A DNA stretch of 64,000 nucleotides from Bog-950 sp046329535 (GTDB lineage: Bacteria > Bacteroidota > Bacteroidia > Chitinophagales > LD1): NCBI GenBank assembly GCA_046329535.1, contig JAXLUN010000004.1, positions 124,001 to 188,000 of the forward strand, read 5' to 3'. The position numbers were made by a program, and so were the translations under genes. The notes under the pieces were generated by a model. That model ran no database searches, was not told the DNA's origin, and saw only the letters and a list, made by a program, of their open reading frames with translations. Below are positions 1-8,074 of the stretch, in pieces (the first letter of the stretch is position 1; each line of letters opens with the position of its first letter).

Positions 1-139
1 AATATCGGATAGCCTTGGAGAAGAAATAGTCACCTGAACAGAAAAAAAGGTCGCCAGTCTTAATTTGAGGGCGGGCATTTGTGGTATATGGAACAACATC
101 CAACTTGTTCAGGTACTCTCTATTGACTTGCAGTGCCAT
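1..139 (-). CDS. Partial protein, possibly YiiX-like permuted papain fold (5' end only)
   Basis: The minus strand is open from an ATG at 139 to the left edge of the window, giving 46 residues. The visible part contains a KTGDLFFCSG stretch followed by FSKAIRY. A G-D-L-[hydrophobic]-F motif near the N-terminus followed by an S-x-x-I segment resembles the start of YiiX/NlpC-type permuted papain-like hydrolases; that is inference from a short stretch. No signal peptide is seen. The gene is divergent from rpsC and occupies the place where rplV (L22) would normally lie, so the ribosomal cluster starts at rpsC here. The overlapping plus-strand frame at 81-278 has no recognisable features and is probably chance. 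Confidence 0.45.
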   Translation of the reverse strand, partial: MALQVNREYLNKLDVVPYTTNARPQIKTGDLFFCSGDYFFSKAIRY

Positions 140-213
140 AGGTGTATTTTTAGGCAGTATAATTATAGTAAATAGAGGTGAAACTGCCCTCTCAAAAAAT
201 ATTCAGTCAAACA

Positions 214-244
214 TTTGCAACTCTGTTGATAAAATCTATTTTTG
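214..244 (+). promoter_or_regulatory. Bacteroidota-type promoter of the rpsC operon
   Basis: TTTG at 214-217, a 19-nt spacer, then TATTTTTG at 237-244. This fits the Bacteroidota primary sigma consensus TTTG-N19-TAnnTTTG exactly. Transcription would start near 250 and give a leader of about 35 nt. The same spacing and a closely similar initial sequence (CGTTCCCTTTTT here) recur in front of rplE at 29471-29501. Confidence 0.72.
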
Positions 245-285
245 CGTTCCCTTTTTGGAAAATAGGGTCAAAAACTAACAAATAA

Positions 286-1011
286 ATGGGTCAGAAAACA
301 AGTCCAATATCTAATCGCCTCGGCATCGTTCGTGGATGGGAAAGTAACTGGTATGGCGGCAAAGATGCAGCTATGAAACTGGTGGAAGACGAAAAAATTC
401 GTAAGTATTTAACTGCGCGCATCAACAAAGGAGGTATCTCTCATATCATTATTGAGCGTACCATGAAACGTGTTACTGTAACAATACATACAAGCCGTCC
501 GGGTATTATTATTGGCAGAGGAGGCACGGAGGTTGATCGTTTGAAAGAAGAGTTGAAAAAACTGACTGGAAAAGAGGTTCAGATAAACATAGTTGAAATT
601 CGCAGACCGGAATTAGAGGCTGCTATTGTTGGTGAAACTGTTGCCAAACAGTTGGAGGCACGTATCAACTACCGCAGAGCGTTAAAGATGGCTATTGCAT
701 CAGCTATGCGTATGGGTGCTGAAGGAATAAAGATTCGTGTGAGCGGTCGTATTGGTGGAGCTGAAATGGCAAGAACTGAAGAATATAAGCAAGGAAGAAC
801 ACCTCTTCATACTTGGAGAGCTGATATCGACTACGCTATATCTGAAGCACATACCGTTTATGGCAAAATTGGTATCAAGGTATGGGTTTGTAAGGGCGAG
901 GTTTACGGTAAGAAAGACTTAACCGGAGCATTTGCTACTGAGCAAAAAGAGGAAAAACGTCAACCGAAAGGAAGAGTTACCGGTGGCACCAGACCAAGAA
1001 AAGAGAACTAA
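286..1011 (+). CDS. rpsC: 30S ribosomal protein S3
   Basis: 241 residues, beginning MGQKTSPISNRLG as in bacterial S3. The KH-domain loop GRGG lies at residues 77-80, inside a typical RPGIIIGRGG segment, and the C-terminal half carries the conserved RISGR-like and GRTPLHTLRA-like segments (here RVSGRIGGAEMAR and GRTPLHTWRA). S3 sits at the mRNA entry channel of the small subunit and contributes to mRNA unwinding. The tail is basic and lysine-rich. It is the first gene of the operon here, since a divergent gene replaces the usual rplV upstream. No Shine-Dalgarno is present; the ATG follows an A-rich stretch as is common in this phylum. Identification is secure. Confidence 0.98.
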   Translation: MGQKTSPISNRLGIVRGWESNWYGGKDAAMKLVEDEKIRKYLTARINKGGISHIIIERTMKRVTVTIHTSRPGIIIGRGGTEVDRLKEELKKLTGKEVQINIVEIRRPELEAAIVGETVAKQLEARINYRRALKMAIASAMRMGAEGIKIRVSGRIGGAEMARTEEYKQGRTPLHTWRADIDYAISEAHTVYGKIGIKVWVCKGEVYGKKDLTGAFATEQKEEKRQPKGRVTGGTRPRKEN

Positions 1012-1055
1012 GAGTAGAAAGTAATTTTAGATAAAGAGAGAAAACAAATTCAGTC

Positions 1056-1478
1056 ATGTTATTACCTAAGCGGACGAAATTCAGAAAAACCCAGAAAGGG
1101 AGAGTTGCTGAAACAACACAAAGAGGTCACGAGATCGCTTTCGGAACTTATGCTCTTAAATCATTAGAGAGCGGAAAGATAAGCAACAAACAAATTGAGG
1201 CAGCACGTGTGGCTTTTACCCGTTTCATGAAACGTGAAGGGAAAGTTTGGATTCGCATATTTCCGGATAAGCCAATTACCAAAAAGCCACTAGAGGTTCG
1301 TATGGGTAAAGGAAAGGGTAACCCGGAAGGTTGGGAAGCTCCTATTCAGGCTGGTAGAATTATTTTTGAAGTAGATGGCGTTTCACGCGAAGTAGCAGCA
1401 GAAGCCATGTTACTGGCAGCTCATAAAATGGGCGTAAAAACCAAATTTATCACCCGCAGAGATGCAGTGGAGGGATAG
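1056..1478 (+). CDS. rplP: 50S ribosomal protein L16
   Basis: 140 residues, the usual length for bacterial L16. It starts MLLPKRTKFRKTQKGR and contains the conserved RVAFTRFMKREGKVWIRIFP-like core and the MGKGKGNPEGW loop near residues 82-92, which reaches toward the peptidyl transferase centre. L16 organises the A-site region of the 50S subunit. It follows rpsC after 44 nt and precedes rpmC, the standard S10-operon order. Confidence 0.98.
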   Translation: MLLPKRTKFRKTQKGRVAETTQRGHEIAFGTYALKSLESGKISNKQIEAARVAFTRFMKREGKVWIRIFPDKPITKKPLEVRMGKGKGNPEGWEAPIQAGRIIFEVDGVSREVAAEAMLLAAHKMGVKTKFITRRDAVEG

Positions 1479-1512
1479 GATAGTATTTTAACAAACAAGC
1501 TATAACCATATT

Positions 1513-1731
1513 ATGGGAGCAAATAAAAAATTGAATCAGGAAGACATTAAGCAGTTTGTAACGGAGGACTTAATTGCCAAAGTATCTGCAGATACTGCTG
1601 AATTGAAACGTCTGGAATTTAATCACGCGGTTACACCGCTTGACAATCCGCTTAGCATTCGTGCCAAGAGAAGAGATGTGGCCAGATTGCGCACCGAATT
1701 GACAAAACGTAATAACGAGAAAAAAGCTTAA
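1513..1731 (+). CDS. rpmC: 50S ribosomal protein L29
   Basis: 72 residues of mostly helical, charged sequence. The ending IRAKRRDVARLRTELTKR matches the conserved C-terminal helix of L29. L29 lies at the polypeptide exit tunnel near L23. The N-terminus carries a short extension (MGANKKLNQ) before the usual start of the first helix. Position between rplP and rpsQ supports the call; the gap to rpsQ is 6 nt, so the two are probably translated together. Confidence 0.95.
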   Translation: MGANKKLNQEDIKQFVTEDLIAKVSADTAELKRLEFNHAVTPLDNPLSIRAKRRDVARLRTELTKRNNEKKA

Positions 1732-1737
1732 TCAGCC

Positions 1738-1992
1738 ATGGAAAGAAATCTCAGAAAAGAAAGAATTGGTTTAGTAACCAGTGACAAAATGGATAAAACC
1801 ATTACCGTTTCAATTGAAAGAAAGGTAAAGCACCCTATTTATGGCAAGTTCGTGAAGACTACCAAAAGTTTCAAAGCACATGATGAAAAGAATGATGCTA
1901 AAGCCGGTGATACAGTAAAAATCAGTGAGACTCGTCCGCTTAGTAAGACTAAACGTTGGAGACTGGTAGAAGTGGTTGAGCGTGCTAAGTAA
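1738..1992 (+). CDS. rpsQ: 30S ribosomal protein S17
   Basis: 84 residues. RKERIGLVTSDKMDKTITV and the following KHPIYGKFVKTTKSFKAHDE segment are hallmarks of bacterial S17, a primary 16S rRNA binding protein of the 30S body. The C-terminal TRPLSKTKRWRLVEVVE motif is also typical. It starts 6 nt after rpmC. Confidence 0.97.
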   Translation: MERNLRKERIGLVTSDKMDKTITVSIERKVKHPIYGKFVKTTKSFKAHDEKNDAKAGDTVKISETRPLSKTKRWRLVEVVERAK

Positions 1993-2039
1993 TCCTAATC
2001 GGGTCGCAGTTAATTTATATAAAACAGTAATTAAGTAAT

Positions 2040-2408
2040 ATGTTACAGCAAGAATCAAGAGCCAATGTGGCTGACAACAGCGGAGCAAAAGAAGTTTTGG
2101 TTATCCGTGTGTTAGGAGGAACCAGAAGAAGATATGCCAGCATTGGTGACAAGGTAATTGTTGCTATTAAAAAGGCAATACCTACCGGAGGTGCTAAGAA
2201 AGGAACTGTTTCTACAGCTGTGGTGGTTAGAACCGCTAAGGCAATCAGAAGAAAGGATGGTTCATACATTCGTTTTGACGACAATGCAGTTGTGTTGTTA
2301 AATGCCCAGGATGAACCTAAAGGAACACGTATCTTCGGACCAGTTGCCCGTGAACTTCGTGATAAGCAGTTTATGAAAATTATTTCACTGGCTCCGGAAG
2401 TACTTTAA
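2040..2408 (+). CDS. rplN: 50S ribosomal protein L14
   Basis: 122 residues, exactly the common length of bacterial L14. It begins MLQQESRANVADNSGAKE and contains the conserved GGTRRRYASIGD and FDDNAVVLLNAQDEPKGTRIFGPVARELR segments (given here in pieces). L14 binds 23S rRNA at the subunit interface. The gap from rpsQ is 47 nt and to rplX 32 nt. Confidence 0.98.
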   Translation: MLQQESRANVADNSGAKEVLVIRVLGGTRRRYASIGDKVIVAIKKAIPTGGAKKGTVSTAVVVRTAKAIRRKDGSYIRFDDNAVVLLNAQDEPKGTRIFGPVARELRDKQFMKIISLAPEVL

Positions 2409-2440
2409 TTGATAACAGGATTTTAAGAAAATAAAGAATT

Positions 2441-2749
2441 ATGAAGTTTCATGTAAAAAAGAATGACGAAGTAATTATTATAGCAGGCGATGATAAAGGA
2501 AAGAAAGGCCGTATCATTGATGTAGATCGTCAGAAAGGGCGTGTGTTTGTAGATGGTGTTAATCTGAACAGTAAGCACACTAAGCCTAACGCAAAGAATC
2601 CTAATGGTGGTATTGTAAAAACGCCCGGCTCAATCAATATTTCCAATGTTCAGTTACTGTCAGATGGAAAACCAACCAGAATAGGACGTAAAGAGGAGAA
2701 GGGCAAAACGGTTCGTTTTTCTAAAAAGACCGGTAAGTCGTTAGACTAA
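2441..2749 (+). CDS. rplX: 50S ribosomal protein L24
   Basis: 102 residues with the KOW motif at about residues 8-35 (VIIIAGDDKGKKGRI) and the conserved GVNLNSKHTKPN segment. L24 is an assembly initiator of the 50S subunit. In nearly all bacteria rplE follows directly. Here a perfect-stem terminator begins 21 nt after the stop codon and rplE lies 26.8 kb downstream. The protein itself is intact, so the split does not truncate it. Confidence 0.97.
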   Translation: MKFHVKKNDEVIIIAGDDKGKKGRIIDVDRQKGRVFVDGVNLNSKHTKPNAKNPNGGIVKTPGSINISNVQLLSDGKPTRIGRKEEKGKTVRFSKKTGKSLD

Positions 2750-2770
2750 TTATAAACCGACAGCAAATTC

Positions 2771-2799
2771 AAAGGCGAAACATTGTTTCGCCTTTTTTA
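2771..2799 (+). terminator. Strong intrinsic terminator after rplX
   Basis: Perfect 11-bp stem (2771-2781 with 2785-2795), a 3-nt loop and a T run continuing to 2798. It ends the first part of the ribosomal operon. Because a terminator at this position would be lethal in an uninterrupted S10-spc operon, it supports the break being a settled genomic state and not an assembly join. Confidence 0.9.
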
Positions 2800-2830
2800 T
2801 TTTCATACCCTTAACTGCTGTGATCCCTCT

Positions 2831-3271
2831 ATGGAATGGAAACTAAAGTTGTTTAACAAGTTAACGAATGAAGAGCTTTATGCTATTCTTCAGTTGCGGC
2901 AGCGAGTATTTATTGTAGAGCAGAACTGCCCTTACTTAGATAATGACGGCAAGGACTTTTATGCGCACCATTTGTGGGTACTCGGGCAGGGGCAAATAGC
3001 GGCCTATTGCCGTTTGTTGCCGGCAGGAATAAGTTATGAGGAGGTATCGATTGGACGTGTAGTTACTGCGCCCGAAATGAGAGGAAAAGGCTATGGACAA
3101 AAACTGATGGCCAAGGCTCTTGAAACAATTGAAGAGTTATATGGTCCTGTACCGGTGCGCATTGGAGCACAAGCCTATTTGAGAAAGTTTTATGAGGATT
3201 TTGGTTTTGTAGATGTAGGCGAACCTTATTTAGAAGATGGTATACCGCATCTGATCATGCTACGGACATGA
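2831..3271 (+). CDS. elaA: ElaA-family GNAT N-acetyltransferase
   Basis: 146 residues from the ATG at 2831. The frame is open further back to a TTG at 2783, but that lies in the terminator loop, and the conserved family start (EWKLKLFNKLTNEELYAILQLR) begins at the ATG. The N-terminal VFIVEQNCPYLDNDGKD stretch, acetyl-CoA binding loop RGKGYG at residues 84-89, and C-terminal FYEDFGF...DGIPH match E. coli ElaA. The family is predicted to transfer acetyl groups to an unidentified amine; substrate is not evident. It is the only gene of the insert on the plus strand before the adhesins and converges on the lectin gene. Confidence 0.85.
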   Translation: MEWKLKLFNKLTNEELYAILQLRQRVFIVEQNCPYLDNDGKDFYAHHLWVLGQGQIAAYCRLLPAGISYEEVSIGRVVTAPEMRGKGYGQKLMAKALETIEELYGPVPVRIGAQAYLRKFYEDFGFVDVGEPYLEDGIPHLIMLRT

Positions 3272-3303
3272 AAAAAGCCCCATGCGAAATGGAGCTTTTT
3301 GTG
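3271..3303. terminator. Bidirectional terminator between elaA and the lectin gene
   Basis: AAAAAGC...GCTTTTT inverted repeat with one internal mismatch and a GCGAA loop. A-rich on one arm and T-rich on the other, it can serve both the convergent elaA (plus) and the lectin gene ending at 3305 (minus). Confidence 0.75.
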
Positions 3304-3304
3304 T

Positions 3305-6300
3305 TTACTTGAGCAAGGTTACAGTGCCTTTGTATTTTCGGTTTTCACCATCTAAAAATGTAATGTTAGCTACATAGCTATAAACCCCGGGGTAGGCATC
3401 TTTGCCCTGATAGGTACCATCCCAGCCGATGGTGGTATTGTTAGAGTCGAACACCTTTTCGCCCCAGCGGTTAAATACCGTAAGCTTAAAGTAAACGGTA
3501 TTGAGCGCGTAAACGGTAAACACATCGTTTTGCCCGTTGCCATCGGGGGTAAACACGTTAGGAATAAACACTTGCTTATCGGCCAATACATTTACCTGTA
3601 TTTCGCCAGAGGCTGAGCAGCCATTAGGGTCGGTTACCACTACTTGATACTCCATGCTGTGAATAGCTGAGAAAGCCGGCATGGCACAGTCTGTACAGCT
3701 TAGATAAACAGCCGGGCTCCAGCTATAGGTATAGCTATTGTTGGCCGGAGTAATATTTACGTTTAAGCCTATTTCAGTGCCAAAGGGTATAGAGTCGAAA
3801 CTGAGGCTGTTAAGGGTAATCTGGTCGGGTTCGGTCACTACTACGGAATCGCTGGACTGGCAGTTGTTGGCATCGTTTACGGTGATGTTGTAGGTAGCCG
3901 CACCAACGTTTTGCAATGGTGCACCTGCACTGCCATTGCTCCAGTTAAAATTATAAGGTGGAACGCCCCCGGTAGCGGATACCTGTGCGCCTCCATCGGT
4001 ATAACCAAAGCAGGTAGCGTTGGTTACGTTATCTACACTTAAAAGGAGCGGGGCTGGCGATTGCACGGTATAGGTAGCGCTGTCTAAGCATTGATTGGCA
4101 TCGTATACCACCACACCATAGCTGCCGGCCGAAAGGGCAGAAGCGGTAGCTGTGTTTTGAACCGGTGTGGTGTTCCACACATACGAGTAGGATGGAGTGC
4201 CGCTGTTGGCAGTAACTGTAATGGCAGCATCGGCTGCGGCAAAACAGCTTTCATCGGTAGCATTAACCAGCGACAGCACCGGATTGGGGTTAACCGTAAC
4301 CGTTAAGGTATTGCTGGTGTATTGGCAGCCGTTGGCATCTTGGCCGCTAAGGGTAAAGCTGCCCGACTGGGTAACGTTTATGTTATTGCCGGTAGCATTG
4401 TTGCTCCACAGGTAGCTAACGTAGGTAGAGTCGGAAGTTAAATCGACATTGCCGCCTTGGCAGAACGCAAGCGGCCCTGCGGCACTGATAGTGGTAGGGG
4501 CAGGCGGGTTGTAAGTAACATTGATAGTGTTGCTGATATACTGACAGCCGGCTGCATCTACTGCGCCCATAAACCAGGCCCCCGGTTGCGATACGGTAAC
4601 CGAGTTGGCCGTTGAATTATCGCTCCATAAATACGTAGCATACACCGAGTCGGAGGTAAGGGTAACGCTGCCGCCCGCACATACAGGTATAGCACCCCCT
4701 GCGCTAATGGTAGTAGCAGCCGGAGGGTTTACGGTAACATTTACCGTATCGGTAGCAAAGCAAGCACCGTTTATACCTACTAAAACATAAGGAGTGGTAA
4801 CCGGTGCTGCAGTAGTATTGGTGTTGGTGTAAGTTGGGTTAGAAACGGTAGAGTCGGACAGGTGAAGCGAAGGCTGCCACAAGTAGGTAAAGCCCGCAGC
4901 GGGTGCGCTGCCTATTTGCACGGTGCCGCCCGAACAAACCGCTACATCGGGGCCGGCATTTGAAACCGGAGCAGCCGTAATGGTAAGGGTTTGGCTAACC
5001 TGAGGCGATACACAGCCTCCATCGGTTACATCGAGGGTAATGGTTTTATTGCCAAAGCCGCTCCACAGCACCTGATAAGGGCCCTGGCCGCTGCCGCTTT
5101 GAATAGTGCCGCCATTAAAGTTCCAGGTGTAGTTGGCGCTGGTAGGCGAGGTGCCGGTGTAGTTAACGGTTACCGGATTGTTTTCGCACACGGTATCGGG
5201 TAAAATAACAAACGACTGAGCGCCTCCGCCCAAGATAGTTACATCAATATTATCTACATCGGCACAGCCCCAGCGGTCGGTTACCACTACATTGTAGGTA
5301 GTGTTTACCACCGGATTAACCACATACGGGTTGGCGGTTGAGTTGCCGGGGTTCCAGGTATACACATAAGGGGCCGAACCCAGCAGGGTAGAAGCCGAAA
5401 AGCTGAGCGTGCTGCCGCCACAAACGGCCGTATCGTTAGGTATAGTTAATTGCGGACAAAGGTTTACTTCAATTACCGATACACTTTGGGTATTGCAGGG
5501 GTAGTCGTTCCATTGGCCCGAAGAGTAGATTTGCGGACAATCTTCGCCATTGGCGCAGCGGTAGGCCTCGCTGCTTTGGCAGCCGCCCAACCAATCGGGA
5601 AAACTGCAACACGAAGAGTTCTGCCCGTTATTATTCGGCTCGCCCGGTGCCCAGTTCAGGTAGGTCATAGGGGTGCCATCCAGGGTTACCCAGGTGCCTT
5701 CATTGGCCTGGTCGGTGTAGCCCACCCACACAGCCTGATTGCCCGATATAATGCCCGCAGCATTGAGTGCCGCCACCACGGCTGCGTTTTCGGCAGCATC
5801 GTTAAACACTACCAGGTGCGCGCCCAATTGGCGGGCGGCAGTTTCGGCAGCATTGGCATCTTGCGAGGTAGGGTTTATAAAATATAAGCTGCATTGCTGG
5901 CCTTGCACCCCGCTCAGCTCGTTGTAACCCGCAGCGGCAAAGGCAGCGCGCAGGGCAAACAAATCGCAGCCCGGAGGGCCGGTGCACACCTGTGTGGTTA
6001 CAGTGGCCGTAGCCGTAGCCTGGCAACTGTAGCGGTCGGTTACTTGTACCTGATACGAGGTAGTAGCGCTGGGGGTAATATCAAGAATAGACGAGTTGCC
6101 TACGGTAGCGCCACCGGGCAGTTCGCTCCAGGTATAGCTGTAAGGTTGCGAGCCCAAAATAGTAGTAGCCGAAGCCTGTGTGTGGTAGCCCGAGCAAACC
6201 GGCAGGGCCGGAACCGTAGTGGTTATTTGCGGACAAAGGTTTACTTCAATTACCGATACACTTTGCCTATCGCAAGGCAGGTCGTTCCAGTTTCCACCGC

Positions 6301-6817
6301 CATATATCTGCACACAATCCTCCCCGTATTGACAGCGCCATGCCTGGCTGCTTTGGCAACCGCCCAAGGCATCGGGAAAATTGCAACACGATGACCCCTG
6401 CCCGTTGTTGTTAGGCTCGCCCGATGACCAGTTAAGGTAGGTCATAGGCGTGCCGTCAAGCGTTACCCAGGTGCCTTCGCTGGCAGCATCGGTGTAGCCT
6501 ATCCACACAGCCTGGTTGGCCGATATAATGCCCGCTGCATTAAGGGCCGCTACCACAGCCGTGTTTTCGGCTGCATCGTTAAACACCACCAGGTGGCCGC
6601 CCAGTTGCTGAGCCGCTACCTCGGCTACGTTGGCATCTTGCGAAGTAGGGTTAATAAAATACATACTGCACGGCTGACCCTGCACGCCCGTAAGCTCTAT
6701 ATAGCCCGCATTGGTATAGGCGGTTCTGATTGCCTGAATATTGCAACCCACGGGTTGTGCTACCCCTATAAAACCAGTAAAGACCAACAAACTCAGTAAC
6801 AATAAGAGGTTTTTCAT
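3305..6817 (-). CDS. Secreted adhesin with two C-type lectin domains and T9SS type B sorting domain
   Basis: 1170 residues. Signal peptide at 1-20 (MKNLLLLLSLLVF...GVA-QP). Two near-identical C-type lectin-like domains lie at about 25-195 and 284-455. Each has both classical calcium/mannose motifs: EPN at 134-136 and 393-395, WND at 177-179 and 436-438, plus paired Cys. Repeated Ig/PKD-like domains fill 460-1080 (STYLWSDNST-type segments recur). The last 90 residues (FIPNVFTPDGNGQNDVF, NRWGEKVF, W-D-G, PGVYSY) form the gliding-motility-associated C-terminal domain, a T9SS type B signal. Predicted role: calcium-dependent glycan-binding cell-surface protein; the specific sugar is inference. The gene looks more GC-rich than the flanking ribosomal genes. 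Confidence 0.88.
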   Translation of the reverse strand: MKNLLLLLSLLVFTGFIGVAQPVGCNIQAIRTAYTNAGYIELTGVQGQPCSMYFINPTSQDANVAEVAAQQLGGHLVVFNDAAENTAVVAALNAAGIISANQAVWIGYTDAASEGTWVTLDGTPMTYLNWSSGEPNNNGQGSSCCNFPDALGGCQSSQAWRCQYGEDCVQIYGGGNWNDLPCDRQSVSVIEVNLCPQITTTVPALPVCSGYHTQASATTILGSQPYSYTWSELPGGATVGNSSILDITPSATTSYQVQVTDRYSCQATATATVTTQVCTGPPGCDLFALRAAFAAAGYNELSGVQGQQCSLYFINPTSQDANAAETAARQLGAHLVVFNDAAENAAVVAALNAAGIISGNQAVWVGYTDQANEGTWVTLDGTPMTYLNWAPGEPNNNGQNSSCCSFPDWLGGCQSSEAYRCANGEDCPQIYSSGQWNDYPCNTQSVSVIEVNLCPQLTIPNDTAVCGGSTLSFSASTLLGSAPYVYTWNPGNSTANPYVVNPVVNTTYNVVVTDRWGCADVDNIDVTILGGGAQSFVILPDTVCENNPVTVNYTGTSPTSANYTWNFNGGTIQSGSGQGPYQVLWSGFGNKTITLDVTDGGCVSPQVSQTLTITAAPVSNAGPDVAVCSGGTVQIGSAPAAGFTYLWQPSLHLSDSTVSNPTYTNTNTTAAPVTTPYVLVGINGACFATDTVNVTVNPPAATTISAGGAIPVCAGGSVTLTSDSVYATYLWSDNSTANSVTVSQPGAWFMGAVDAAGCQYISNTINVTYNPPAPTTISAAGPLAFCQGGNVDLTSDSTYVSYLWSNNATGNNINVTQSGSFTLSGQDANGCQYTSNTLTVTVNPNPVLSLVNATDESCFAAADAAITVTANSGTPSYSYVWNTTPVQNTATASALSAGSYGVVVYDANQCLDSATYTVQSPAPLLLSVDNVTNATCFGYTDGGAQVSATGGVPPYNFNWSNGSAGAPLQNVGAATYNITVNDANNCQSSDSVVVTEPDQITLNSLSFDSIPFGTEIGLNVNITPANNSYTYSWSPAVYLSCTDCAMPAFSAIHSMEYQVVVTDPNGCSASGEIQVNVLADKQVFIPNVFTPDGNGQNDVFTVYALNTVYFKLTVFNRWGEKVFDSNNTTIGWDGTYQGKDAYPGVYSYVANITFLDGENRKYKGTVTLLK

Positions 6818-6841
6818 ATTACACTCATTTTATTTGCGTGC

Positions 6842-6873
6842 CAAAAGTATATTTTACAGGGGAAGAAAAAAGA
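6842..6873 (-). promoter_or_regulatory. Probable promoter of the lectin adhesin gene
   Basis: On the minus strand TACTTTTG (plus-strand 6842-6849) matches the TAnnTTTG box fully. The upstream box is weak: only T-rich sequence (CTTT) lies 19 nt further upstream. The start codon at 6817 would follow a leader of about 20 nt. Confidence 0.42.
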
Positions 6874-6928
6874 ACGAAAGGGTTAAAATATTAGCCGCTA
6901 TGGTGCCGGATGGGGCGGGGTGTAAACA

Positions 6929-6958
6929 CATCGGGCGGCCCATGCGGGCCGCCCGATG
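6929..6958. terminator. Perfect 13-bp GC-rich hairpin between lectin gene and 3' end of the next gene
   Basis: Stem arms 6929-6941 and 6946-6958 are fully complementary with a 4-nt ATGC loop. It lies 19 nt beyond the stop of the minus-strand gene at 6978. No T run follows on either strand, so it is either an RNA 3'-end stabiliser, a weak terminator, or a protein-binding palindrome. Confidence 0.5.
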
Positions 6959-6977
6959 CTTTGGCAGGCGGTGGCTG

Positions 6978-7913
6978 CTAAAAAGTCAGCGAAAAATCGA
7001 GTTGGCTGATAGTGCCTTTGGGTATAGAGAAAGGTACCGCAGCCGTAATAAACCCGCTGGCAGTGCATTGCACCGTGTAGCTACCATAAGGCACACCCGT
7101 AATGCGGTAGATGCCTTCGCGATCGGTAAGGCCGGTGTCGCCTGTTTCTACCACGGTTATTGTTGCCCCGGCTATGGCTGTGGCATCGGCCTGGTTGGTT
7201 ACGCTGCCGCGCAGCCCCGCAATGCCGGCCCCGCGAATGATGTAGAGGACTTTTTCCCACACAAATTGTTCGCGGAGTGCTTCATCGTTTCGAAAGGCGC
7301 GTTTCCCGTCTTTACAAAGCTGTATTATCTTATCGTATAAAGTATTGTTGGCTGTAATTTTAGCCTGTGTTTCCTGCTCACGCAGTTCTTCCTGATCTTG
7401 AAAATAGGAGAGAGCCAACTGAAAAGCGGCAGCTACATTGGTAAAGGTGGCGATAAAGACAGGCGGCATGTTGCCATTGGCTGTTAGCTGAGCGGTGTTA
7501 TCGGTAAAAAACTGGATACCGCTTGCCATGAGGCCGGTGACGCTTTCCCAATCGAAGCCGGAAGCGGCCTGGTACTTTTTAGAGCCTGCTGCTTCGAGGG
7601 CAATTTTTTGCATGGCTCCTTTAAAGTCTTCGGCATCTTCAATATAGCCTTTTAGCAGCTGCCAGGTATTGAGACATTTGGTTGCAGCGGTTTCGCATTC
7701 CAGCTTTATGGCTTTTACTACGGCTGCGCGGAAGTCTTCATCGGGCAGGGCTTCGGCTGCTGCCAGTTCGGTGAGGAGCGAGTTAAAATAGGGCAGGTCG
7801 TATTTAGGTTTAACGAGAGCGAGTTCGGGCTGTTTTCGAATGGCTGCCCGGATAACCATGCGGCCTGCCGAATAGAAGTCGGGCTGGCTGCAGTGATATT
7901 TTGCATCAGACAT
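6978..7913 (-). CDS. Helical protein with C-terminal carboxypeptidase-regulatory-like domain
   Basis: 311 residues with no signal peptide or membrane segment. Residues 1-225 are predicted alpha-helical, Ala- and charge-rich, and not recognised. Residues 230-311 form a carboxypeptidase D regulatory-like beta-sandwich, seen as GLRGSVTNQADATAIAGATI, a TDREGIYRI turn and VPYGSYTVQC. This domain is common in Bacteroidota outer-membrane and surface proteins, so its presence without an export signal is unusual. Either the true N-terminus is exported without a standard leader or the protein is cytoplasmic. It is transcribed in the same direction as the lectin gene, separated by a 160-nt gap holding a strong hairpin. 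Confidence 0.7.
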   Translation of the reverse strand: MSDAKYHCSQPDFYSAGRMVIRAAIRKQPELALVKPKYDLPYFNSLLTELAAAEALPDEDFRAAVVKAIKLECETAATKCLNTWQLLKGYIEDAEDFKGAMQKIALEAAGSKKYQAASGFDWESVTGLMASGIQFFTDNTAQLTANGNMPPVFIATFTNVAAAFQLALSYFQDQEELREQETQAKITANNTLYDKIIQLCKDGKRAFRNDEALREQFVWEKVLYIIRGAGIAGLRGSVTNQADATAIAGATITVVETGDTGLTDREGIYRITGVPYGSYTVQCTASGFITAAVPFSIPKGTISQLDFSLTF

Positions 7914-8074
7914 AGTTGTTTGTTTTAGAGATTAAGAAATAGAGAACCATGACAATAAGCGTTCGAACTGCTTGTGTTAGAAACGCATGGAGGAGTTTTA
8001 ATATTGTGATTGGACTGTCATGGTATTGTCATAAATACAGCGGCAGACAGAAGTTAGTAAGATGGATGCTGAAA

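Noticed and set aside
140..143. DEFD in the helicase (36313-36324 region) as an inactivating change
   Set aside because: The listed span refers to protein residues 140-143. Both catalytic acidic residues (D and E) and the final D are kept; Phe for Ala is at a variable position, so activity is expected.
81..278. Plus-strand 65-residue frame before rpsC
   Set aside because: No conserved motif; it overlaps the divergent partial gene at 1-139 and the rpsC promoter at 214-244.
2783..2830. Upstream TTG start for elaA
   Set aside because: It lies in the loop of the rplX terminator and adds residues not found in the ElaA family.
5450..6394. Plus-strand frames antisense to the lectin gene
   Set aside because: The two frames are copies of each other because they lie opposite the duplicated lectin domains; no coding features.
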